This document shows, piece after piece, positions 23,501 through 32,642 of a stretch of 64,000 nucleotides of DNA (position 1 is the stretch's first letter; the number at the start of each line of letters is the position of its first letter). The notes under the pieces are model-generated. The model worked only from the letters and a program-made list of their open reading frames with translations, did no database searches and was not told where the DNA came from. The DNA lies in the NCBI GenBank assembly GCA_004431415.1, contig QPMI01000416.1, forward strand, positions 682,001 through 746,000. Reading direction: 5' to 3'. Made by a program: the position numbers and the translations under genes. Origin of the DNA: Cyanophora paradoxa. Lineage: Eukaryota; Glaucocystophyceae; Cyanophorales; Cyanophoraceae.

Positions 23501-26500
23501 GATGCGCGGTGCGCACGCGCCCCGCCGCGCGCTGGAGATCAATATTCAAGACCGCACACGCATGAGCTGCAGCTGCGTACGCGGCGTGCGCGATTCGCAA
23601 TGATAACAGCAGCTCAAGCCGCAACATAAAATCCTATAGGAACACGACAGGAATTCATAGCTTAAGCTTGCCGATCGCGAGTGCTCAAGCTTTCGCTAAC
23701 CGCGACGGCGAGCAGGTCCTCACGGGAAGGAGATCCTGTGGGTATGGGAGGTCTACAATTACGACACCAAGAACTGGGTCATGCTCGGCAACAACAACAA
23801 CACCGATCCCGCCTACACCCCTTCTCTCGCGTGGTGCGCGCGCCGAGCATGCGCAGCGCAGCACTCGCGCTTAAGCTTGCCTTGAATTAATTTGCTAGCG
23901 CTGCGAGCTCACGTCGAGGTGGGACCTTCCGCGCAGGACGTGGGTGACGCTGAAGTTCCCCGCGCTGTCCGGACCGGCACTCCCGTATCTGAAGAAGGAC
24001 GGCTCGACGTACACCGTCCTCGTCCGCCAGACCTGCATGAGTGCGCAGCCGCTGGGCCTAGATCTAGAGTGCTGCCGATCGCAGCCCCGACTAACAATTG
24101 CAATATTAATTGTGCAAGCCTTGCAAATTGGAGCGCCGTGCATTCTGACTTGTCCTCGCCGGCGCAGCGCTCAAGGCGGACGCGATCAACATCGACTACA
24201 TGGCGGTGAACTTCGTGTACGCGTGCGACGGAGAGGAGACCCCGACCCCGACCCCGACTCCGGTTACCCCGACCCCGACCGAGGCCCCCCCTGCTCCTCC
24301 TACCCCGACGCCCAAGCCGGAGCCGTGCACGAAGGACGTCGCCGCCCTTCCGAAGAGCCTCGAGACCGCCAAGGTGCGACCGCTAGGCTTAGAGATCAGA
24401 TCGCGCCATGTGCGCAACTAATTATTAGACTTACATGTACAACTTTTGAAGCCCCGGCCCGTTTCCAGCACGCGCACTTCTGACATGTCTGCTCACGATC
24501 GGCTCCGGTCCACGATATGCGCGCCGCAGGCCGATTACATCCTGCCAGGGCTGAGCTCCGTCAGCGTCATGCGGACCGCGTCCAACAAATGCACCGGCGT
24601 CTACGATTGCTGGGGTGAATACGTTGAGGTAAGCCGGCGCCGTCGATGCCCGTTATCGGCTTGAGCCCGAATAGAGGCTCGGCAAACTCAATGTTTTGGA
24701 TCCGCTTTGCTCGCCCATGGTCAGCTGCAGCATGCTAATTTCGGCTCTTCGGAATTCAGTTCAAATCCGGGACGACGGAGGCGACGCGCTCGAAGACAAA
24801 CATCACCCTCGCGCTGAACCCGATCATCGACACCGCAGCCAAAGCCGAGGCGCTCTCCGCCCTCCAGCTCGAGGTCAAGATGCGCGGTGCGCACGCGCCC
24901 CGCCGCGCGCTGGAGATCAATATTCAAGACCGCACACGCATGAGCTGCAGCTGCGTACGCGGCGTGCGCGATTCGCAATGATAACAGCAGCTCAAGCCGC
25001 AACATAAAATCCTATAGGAACACGACAGGAATTCATTGCAAGGGGGGAAAAGAAGACCGAAGGTCTTCCCCCCCTTGCTTCCCGTTCCCTCGCTTCAGCC
25101 AAAAGTTTTCTAGGAGGCCGTTTTCGAGGGCCAGCTTGCAACGAAATTGTCGGTTATTCGCGATCCGATTGGCTCGGTGAACCGGTCAGCTCTCGACTTT
25201 CGAGCGTCGAATTCGAGGGGAAAACGTGGTTTTCGAAGAGAAAACTAACTTCTCTCTAACTCCGGTCTTCGAATTCCTTGCGCGGTTCTGCATGGAACCA
25301 GTTCTCCCTAGCGCTAGCTGTCTCCTCTAGATTTCGGCTTCCTCGCAGTGCGTCGCGTACGCCTTGCTCTTCGTTGCGCGGTTCTGCATGGAACCACTTC
25401 TCTCTACCTGTCAACGTCTCCTCTAGATTTCCGCCTGCAAACTGCTTGCGTTGCTGCCTGCGCCGCTGCAGCTGATCGCAGCCGAGCACGCCCGGCCGGC
25501 CAGATCTAGACCGTACTCTCTTGCTGCGCTTATATCGAGCTTATATCGAGCTTATATTGCAGAACCGCGTGTGCCGGCCGAGCACGCCGGCCGGGCCGGG
25601 CGCTCGGCGCTCTTGTTGCGATCGGCACCCGGACAGCTTCCACGGACTGTGCTGTCCGCTCATTCGGCACCCCGCGTGCGCCCTGTGTTGCGCCGCGTGC
25701 ACGTGCGTGCGCCCCCGCCGCCTGTCACCCGCGGCCGGCCTGGGCATTGCCTCCGGACGCGCCGCTGCACGCCGCTTTAATTTCCGGTCGTTACGGATCC
25801 AGCTAACAGGCCAGCTGGCTGCACTGCAGCTTAAGCTTCAGCAGTGTTTGCAACAGCCGGCAGTTCCCTTATTCAGCAGTAGCTCAGGGAAAGACCTTCC
25901 CTTGGCGAATTTCAGACGAGATGGGACGGACAGCTGCATTGGACCTTGTCCTCGGGCGAGATTTCCTGCCGTCGCACTGCACGCTCTCATCGTCGTGCAC
26001 GGGCGGCATTTGTTTACATTGTCCGGACGGAGCCCGTGAACACATCTGCTCATGTCCGGCAACACGGTCGCAGCGCTCGAGTTCGTGCAGTTTCCATCGA
26101 GCCGCGCGCACGCTCGCAAAAACGCAGCAGCTAACGCACGTATTCACCGCCACCGGAGTTCGAACACAGCAATGCGTGCCCAGCCTTCAGTTGGCGATCC
26201 GGATCCGCGAAGCGCGCGTTTGTGTGTCCAAGTGAGCTGGTTTCGCGACTTTTTACAAACTTGAAATTGGCCTCCTGGCTCGGCCTCGCGCGCGGCCGCC
26301 TCCTGGCTCGGCCTCGCGCGCGGCCGGCTTTGTGCGGGCGCCGTCGCGTGTGTGCTCCCGCCGGACGGATACCGGCACGCCGCGTCCACCTGGCCGTCTG
26401 GAGCGGCCCCCGACGTCGGCGGTCTCGTGTCCGTGCTCGGAGCGGCTGAGACGCCGCTGCTCGTCCTCGTCCGCGAGCTCCCCGACACTAGTAAAAAGGG

Positions 26501-29500
26501 GGTCGCCGGAGCCTGTCTCAACCTGATTGAAATCAGGCGGAGGCAGGCTGAAAGCAGGCTGAGTCGTCAGCCTGACTGTAGCCTGCTTTCGAATCAGGCT
26601 GGCCTGATTCGAAAGCAGGCTAGCCTGATTAGGAACTCCAGCCAGCACCTAGCCTGATTCTAATATTTTTAATATCCATCAGGCTGAGGCAGGCTGAGTC
26701 AACGGACTAGGGGCTAGCGCTATAGTCAGGCTGAATTTAATCAGGCTGAGCGCGCCAGCACACATAGAAGCATCGGACCGGAACTCGCACTCTTAACATG
26801 ATAAGTACTATGGCTGCGACCGCTGACGAGGCTAATTGTAGTGTCTGGTTTAGTTTCAGTTATTGGATGTTTAGTGCGTTTAGATGTAGAACAGTGCTTC
26901 TCGTATGTGCAATGCGAGTTCCAATGCTTCTATGTGTGCTGGCGCGGTGCTGGGGGGCCGTGGCCGCGGTGCTGGGGGTAGCATATAGCGGAGCCTGATT
27001 CAGCCTGATATAAACCTGATATTAAAGCCTGATTGAAGCCTGATTCAGCCTGCTTTAAGCCTGATTCAAGCCTGTCTCGGCCTGTTTAAAATCAGGTTTA
27101 GTCCTCCGAAATAAGGCTGAGCCTGTTTCGCCAAGCCTGACTCGGCCTGATTGAAGCCTGTTTCAGATCAGGTTGAGACAGGCCCCGGCGACCCCCTTTT
27201 TACTAGTGCGACCGCCCTGGCTTCCCCCCCACGCGCGAGCAAGCCGTCGCCTTCGCTTTAGCGACCGTCGAAGCACTCGCGGCTGCGCGGCAGCATCGCT
27301 TCGTCGTTCGCTTTGTCGGGTGCGCGAAAATTCATTCAAGTGGACCGCCCATAGCTGACCTCTGTTCATGATTGCCACGGCAGGCCTGCGATCGAGGACC
27401 TCCACATGGAAGTCCTCAAGCGCCTCCGTGACGCCGGCCTCGCGGATATCGAAATTCAAGACCTTGTCTACCAGATGCGCGGCGGGAGCGAGCAGCGCGC
27501 CAGCCGCGTGGCTCTGCGGGCGCTCGAGGCGGCGGGCCGCCTCACCATGCTCTCGCAGGACGGCTCTCTTCACGACCGGCGCCGCTGGCTGCCGCTCACC
27601 CCCATGTTCGACTTCCGCCCCGACCCCCTCCAGAAGGCCTGGATCGCCTATGTTTACGGCGAGCCCTCTGCAGACAGCACCATCATCTTTTAGCCAGCTG
27701 TTCAGGGTTAGCAGTAGGCCGTGCGAACACAGTTGATACGCAGCGTTTTTTCACTCCAGAACAATCTTTCATATACAGTGCGCTGAATCTGGCCTTTCAT
27801 TCAGGCTTTTCTTTATTCCGTTTGATCGCACCATCTGCTTAATGGGCCTTTTCTATTTTTTTCAATCATATATACTCTGTGTGTACCTTTACACTTCAAC
27901 CTGCCGCGCGCGCTGGGCCGGGGTCGATCTAGATCTGCCCCGTGCATGTCCGTGCCACTACGACTCTTTCATTAGATCCCGGTTCCCCCCTTGCACCCCC
28001 GGCGCGCCAAACGCGGCCGGGCCCCTATAATAGCTTAAGCTTGCCGATCGCGAGTGCTCAAGCTTTCGCTAACCGCGACGGCGAGCAGGTCCTCACGGGA
28101 AGGAGATCCTGTGGGTATGGGAGGTCTACAATTACGACACCAAGAACTGGGTCATGCTCGGCAACAACAACAACACCGATCCCGCCTACACCCCTTCTCT
28201 CGCGTGGTGCGCGCGCCGAGCATGCGCAGCGCAGCACTCGCGCTTAAGCTTGCCTTGAATTAATTTGCTAGCGCTGCGAGCTCACGTCGAGGTGGGACCT
28301 TCCGCGCAGGACGTGGGTGACGCTGAAGTTCCCCGCGCTGTCCGGACCGGCACTCCCGTATCTGAAGAAGGACGGCTCGACGTACACCGTCCTCGTCCGC
28401 CAGACCTGCATGAGTGCGCAGCCGCTGGGCCTAGATCTAGAGTGCTGCCGATCGCAGCCCCGACTAACAATTGCAATATTAATTGTGCAAGCCTTGCAAA
28501 TTGGAGCGCCGTGCATTCTGACTTGTCCTCGCCGGCGCAGCGCTCAAGGCGGACGCGATCAACATCGACTACATGGCGGTGAACTTCGTGTACGCGTGCG
28601 ACGGAGAGGAGACCCCGACCCCGACCCCGACTCCGGTTACCCCCACCCCGACCGAGGCCCCCCCTGCTCCGCCTACCCCGACGCCCAAGCCGGAGCCGTG
28701 CACGAAGGACGTCGCCGCCCTTCCGAAGAGCCTCGAGACCGCCAAGGTGCGACCGCTAGGCTTAGAGATCAGATCGCGCCATGTGCGCAACTAATTATTA
28801 GACTTACATGTACAACTTTTGAAGCCCCGGCCCGTTTCCAGCACGCGCACTTCTGACATGTCTGCTCACGATCGGCTCCGGTCCACGATATGCGCGCCGC
28901 AGGCCGATTACATCCTGCCAGGGCTGAGCTCCGTCAGCGTCATGCGGACCGCGTCCAACAAATGCACCGGCGTCTACGATTGCTGGGGTGAATACGTTGA
29001 GGTAAGCCGGCGCCGTCGATGCCCGTTATCGCTTGAGCCCGAATAGAGGCTCGGCAAACTCAATGTTTTGGATCCGCTTTGCTCGCCCATGGTCAGCTGC
29101 AGCATGCTAATTTCGGCTCTTCGGAATTCAGTTCAAATCCGGGACGACGGAGGCGACGCGCTCGAAGACAAACATCACCCTCGCGCTGAACCCGATCATC
29201 GACACCGCAGCCAAAGCCGAGGCGCTCTCCGCCCTCCAGCTCGAGGTCAAGATGCGCGGTGCGCACGCGCCCCGCCGCGCGCTGGAGATCAATATTCAAG
29301 ACCGCACACGCATGAGCTGCAGCTGCGTACGCGGCGTGCGCGATTCGCAATGATAACAGCAGCTCAAGCCGCAACATAAAATCCTATAGGAACACGACAG
29401 GAATTCATAGCTTAAGCTTGCCGATCGCGAGTGCTCAAGCTTTCGCTAACCGCGACGGCGAGCAGGTCCTCACGGGAAGGAGATCCTGTGGGTATGGGAG

Positions 29501-31378
29501 GTCTACAATTACGACACCAAGAACTGGGTCATGCTCGGCAACAACAACAACACCGATCCCGCCTACACCCCTTCTCTCGCGTGGTGCGCGCGCCGAGCAT
29601 GCGCAGCGCAGCACTCGCGCTTAAGCTTGCCTTGAATTAATTTGCTAGCGCTGCGAGCTCACGTCGAGGTGGGACCTTCCGCGCAGGACGTGGGTGACGC
29701 TGAAGTTCCCCGCGCTGTCCGGACCGGCACTCCCGTATCTGAAGAAGGACGGCTCGACGTACACCGTCCTCGTCCGCCAGACCTGCATGAGTGCGCAGCC
29801 GCTGGGCCTAGATCTAGAGTGCTGCCGATCGCAGCCCCGACTAACAATTGCAATATTAATTGTGCAAGCCTTGCAAATTGGAGCGCCGTGCATTCTGACT
29901 TGTCCTCGCCGGCGCAGCGCTCAAGGCGGACGCGATCAACATCGACTACATGGCGGTGAACTTCGTGTACGCGTGCGACGGAGAGGAGACCCCGACCCCG
30001 ACCCCGACTCCGGTTACCCCGACCCCGACCGAGGCCCCCCCTGCTCCTCCTACCCCGACGCCCAAGCCGGAGCCGTGCACGAAGGACGTCGCCGCCCTTC
30101 CGAAGAGCCTCGAGACCGCCAAGGTGCGACCGCTAGGCTTAGAGATCAGATCGCGCCATGTGCGCAACTAATTATTAGACTTACATGTACAACTTTTGAA
30201 GCCCCGGCCCGTTTCCAGCACGCGCACTTCTGACATGTCTGCTCACGATCGGCTCCGGTCCACGATATGCGCGCCGCAGGCCGATTACATCCTGCCAGGG
30301 CTGAGCTCCGTCAGCGTCATGCGGACCGCGTCCAACAAATGCACCGGCGTCTACGATTGCTGGGGTGAATACGTTGAGGTAAGCCGGCGCCGTCGATGCC
30401 CGTTATCGGCTTGAGCCCGAATAGAGGCTCGGCAAACTCAATGTTTTGGATCCGCTTTGCTCGCCCATGGTCAGCTGCAGCATGCTAATTTCGGCTCTTC
30501 GGAATTCAGTTCAAATCCGGGACGACGGAGGCGACGCGCTCGAAGACAAACATCACCCTCGCGCTGAACCCGATCATCGACACCGCAGCCAAAGCCGAGG
30601 CGCTCTCCGCCCTCCAGCTCGAGGTCAAGATGCGCGGTGCGCACGCGCCCCGCCGCGCGCTGGAGATCAATATTCAAGACCGCACACGCATGAGCTGCAG
30701 CTGCGTACGCGGCGTGCGCGATTCGCAATGATAACAGCAGCTCAAGCCGCAACATAAAATCCTATAGGAACACGACAGGAATTCATAGCTTAAGCTTGCC
30801 GATCGCGAGTGCTCAAGCTTTCGCTAACCGCGACGGCGAGCAGGTCCTCACGGGAAGGAGATCCTGTGGGTATGGGAGGTCTACAATTACGACACCAAGA
30901 ACTGGGTCATGCTCGGCAACAACAACAACACCGATCCCGCCTACACCCCTTCTCTCGCGTGGTGCGCGCGCCGAGCTGCGGAGCACTTGCGCTTGCCCTT
31001 GCAAGCGCTGCGAGCTCACGTGGACGTGTGGACCTTCCGCGCAGGACGTGGGTGACGCTGAAGTTCCCCGCGCTGTCCGGGCCGGCGTCCCCGTATCTGA
31101 AGAAGGACGGCTCGACGTACTCCGTCCTCGTCCGCCAGACCTGCGCGAGTGCGCGGCCGCTGGGCCTAGAGCGTGTCCGACCGTAGCCCAAATAATACAT
31201 TGTGCAAGCCTCGATCGCGAAACGCTGTGCATTCTGACCGGTCCTCGCCGGCGCAGCGCTCAAGGCGGACGCGATCAACATCGACTACATGGCGGTGAAC
31301 TTCGTGTACTGCGACGAAAAGAAGACCCCGACCCCGACTCCGACCGGGACCGAGTACATATACATACACTATAAATAG
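17522..31378 (+). CDS. Secreted tandem-module protein: signal peptide plus eight ~218-aa CW-modules
   Basis: Seen: the ATG at 17522 starts a clear signal peptide (PRAPLCLALAVLVAALLAG, then small residues). Exon 1 is 17522-17672 and exon 2 17728-17894. Eight modules of five exons follow. Module 1 exons are A 18051-18149 (phase 0), B 18281-18407, C 18615-18732, D 18836-18939 and E 19067-19272. Together they are 654 nt, 218 codons, starting and ending in phase 0. Motifs: KCTGVYDCWGEYVE (A), SALQLEVKMRG (B), ILWVWEVYNYDTKNWVMLGN (C), TWVTLKFPALSGPALPYL (D), ADAINIDYMAVNFVY plus a TPTPTPT linker (E). Exon A starts lie near 18051, 19428, 20803, 22044, 23286, 24529, 28902 and 30279. Module 8 is diverged and ends at TAG 31376-31378 after EYIYIHYK. 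Modules 3-5 have lost the A/B intron acceptor, and module 6 holds a 3-kb intronic insertion. Predicted role: extracellular matrix or adhesive protein with repeated beta domains (inference). It could be partly non-functional. Confidence 0.7.
25037..25078. repeat. G/C-armed hairpin at the left edge of the insertion
   Basis: Outer arms GCAAGGGGGG and CCCCCCTTGC enclose inner arms GAAGACC and GGTCTTC around a 3-nt loop. A related hairpin (gcaaggggg ... ccccccttgc) lies at about 52945-52975, at the end of the segmental duplication, and a partial caagggg lies at 45017. Confidence 0.75.
25277..25435. repeat. ~96-bp direct repeat pair
   Basis: gcgcggttctgcatggaacc occurs at about 25280 and 25376, each followed by ttctc and later by ctcctctagattt. 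Divergence is modest. I see no coding role. Confidence 0.65.
26340..27693 (+). pseudogene. Fragment of an unidentified gene, split by a CACTA-type MITE
   Basis: Seen: an open exon reading LGAAETPLLVLVRELPD stops at the MITE (26486). If the element and one CGA are ignored, the frame continues on the far side through REQAVAFALATVEALA up to about 27315 without a stop. A later exon (27384-27693) reads MEVLKRLRDAGLADIEIQDL and ends YVYGEPSADSTIIF with TAG at 27691-27693. I do not recognise the family; the helical, charged sequence suggests a soluble protein. No start codon is identified. It lies inside the 3-kb insertion in the module array, so it probably arrived as a passenger or partial copy. 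The MITE makes it non-coding unless spliced around. Confidence 0.5.
26486..27208. mobile_element. CACTA (EnSpm-like) non-autonomous element, 723 bp
   Basis: Seen: both ends read CACTAGTAAAAAGGGGG inward. The terminal inverted repeats match over about 42 nt with one mismatch. The element is flanked by the 3-bp duplication CGA (26483-26485 and 27209-27211). Known: CACTA termini with a 3-bp TSD define the EnSpm/CACTA superfamily. The interior is packed with direct and inverted copies of CAGGCTGA/GCCTGATT, which fit subterminal transposase-binding repeats. There is no transposase ORF, so it needs an autonomous partner elsewhere. Confidence 0.92.
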
Positions 31379-31886
31379 TGTGGTATCTCGATCGTCAAAA
31401 ATGTAGCTTTCTCCGCGGCCGAACATCGACAATAGCTGTAAATACGTAGCTATCGCACCCACCCTTGTCATATGTTTTCTCCAGTATCCAGTATCCAGTA
31501 GGCGCGCGCGGAGCGGGGGCTTGTTGTCAAGTGTGTACGAATTCAACAGACCTTCCAAAAAACCGTCGACGCCGATTGCCTTTTTGTATCGGGTGTAGGG
31601 GTGCACGTGTGAGGTTCCGCAGGTCTGATTCTTGCAAGTAAGGCTTGCCAGACGGGGCAGAGCCCTCGGAGTTTTAACTTCACCTCCACACCTAAGTCAC
31701 CTCAGGCTATCTCTCTTCGACTGCCCAGCAATCCCGGCGCCATCGATATCGCGCCTGCGCGTGCGAGAGGATACGGTCGCGATCGGCCTCCGGATCCCGG
31801 CGGGCCCCTCAGGTGCCCCCGATGTGCACAGCGAAACTGAAGTTCTCGATCTTTCTCCGAGGCTCTTTGGATTTGCCGCAGTGCTC
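31379..31886. other. Stretch between the modular gene and the interrupted gene
   Basis: No convincing exon. It includes a short duplicated ccagtatccagtatcc near 31482-31500. The 5' part of the interrupted host gene may begin here, but I cannot define its start. Confidence 0.35.
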
Positions 31887-32161
31887 TGAACCGGGCCGTA
31901 CAGCTGCAGGTCGCGATCGGCGGCGCCTTCGACGGCGGGACGAGCGCCAGCGAGCACGCCCTCGTTGGATCCGTCGTGAAATTCGTCGCGGGGGCGGCGG
32001 AGAGCATCCTCGCGTTGGAGACAGCCGCAGGCGAGCCGCTCCGAGCTCGAGTTGGTCGAGCCGCTTTATTTTCGCTGAAGCTTCGATTCCGATTTCGCAG
32101 CTGCGATCAAGTGCAACCGGGCGACGACCCTCTTCAAGATCGGGCCGCACTGGGCTTTCGT

Positions 32162-32417
32162 GAAGGCCTGCCAAGGCCGGGGCACAGCCGACAACCCCTC
32201 CGGATCCTTCATCGCCGATCGGGACAAGGCGCTGGATTACTGGCTTGAGCTTCTCAGATCCATCCTCAAAGAATGCTTCCCTCTCTTGCTCGAGTCCTTT
32301 TACCTTTGCTGGTGCCTGCAAACGCGCCCCAATTGCAACGAGCGCGAGCGCGTTCGCGATTGGCCGCTCGAGAATCTTATGCGCGTTTTCCGCCCCAGGC
32401 TTGCGGGCCGTACCCCC
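32162..32417. repeat. Left copy of 256-bp target-site duplication
   Basis: Identical in length and in all but one base (tggcttgagc against tggctcgagc) to 42295-42550. The constant offset of 10133 at both ends shows no indels. It abuts the A8 tail (T8 on plus) of the LINE. Confidence 0.93.
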
Positions 32418-32425
32418 TTTTTTTT
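32418..32425 (-). other. LINE poly-A tail (A8)
   Basis: T8 on the plus strand, directly between the left TSD copy and the element's 3' UTR. Confidence 0.85.
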
Positions 32426-32441
32426 GCAAAAGTGGACGTCG

Positions 32442-32471
32442 CATTGATACACCACGGCACATGTATCAATG
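32442..32471 (-). other. 3'-UTR hairpin of the LINE
   Basis: Perfect 10-bp stem cattgataca / tgtatcaatg with a 10-nt loop, starting 16 nt from the A8 tail. In several LINEs the RT recognises such a 3' stem-loop. That role here is inference. Confidence 0.65.
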
Positions 32472-32642
32472 TTCTACGTGACGTGCCCTTCCGACCGGTC
32501 ATCTATCTAGCCGAGGGTGCTAGCTAGGTGCCGGCCATGGGTCGCTCAATATGGGAGGTTCGCCTGAGTGGGGGAGCCATGGTTTTCGGTGATAGCCGTA
32601 ACCAGACCCACGCGCCCACCCCTTGATCAACTCCTCCATCCC

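Larger units (their letters stand above)
25037..28029. mobile_element. ~2,993-bp insertion inside the module array
   Basis: The array reads continuously up to 25036 (aggaattcat) and resumes at 28030 (atagcttaagc). The inserted DNA is absent from all other copies. Only a 2-bp AT can be assigned to both sides, so it could be a transposon with a 2-bp duplication or a repair-mediated insert. It begins with a perfect hairpin and contains ~96-bp direct repeats (25277-25400), exon pieces of another gene and a CACTA-type MITE. It falls in the B/C intron of module 6, so it need not break the protein. I see no transposase. Confidence 0.7.
17895..31066 (+). repeat. Tandem genomic array of the five-exon module (periods ~1377 and ~1242 bp)
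   Basis: Introns are copied together with exons, nearly base for base. Spacing between consecutive A exons is about 1377, 1375, 1241, 1242, 1243, then 4373 (array interrupted by an insertion), then 1377. The short type lacks about 135 bp from the A/B intron into exon B. Short units are contiguous (copies 3-5), flanked by long units, which suggests that the deleted version was itself amplified. The last copy diverges from about 30975 onward. Confidence 0.93.

Noticed and set aside
25277-25435. LTR of a retrotransposon
   Set aside because: The ~96-bp repeats are adjacent, short, and lack TG...CA ends or a primer-binding site.
25037-28029. Helitron
   Set aside because: The gene-fragment capture and hairpin are suggestive, but the hairpin is at the left edge, there is no CTRR-T terminus, and insertion is not between A and T in the expected way.
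32162-32470. Minus-strand open frame across the TSD (LERPIANALALVAIGARLQ)
   Set aside because: Looks protein-like, but the plus-strand reading continues the upstream exon after a proper acceptor. I kept the plus strand, with limited confidence.
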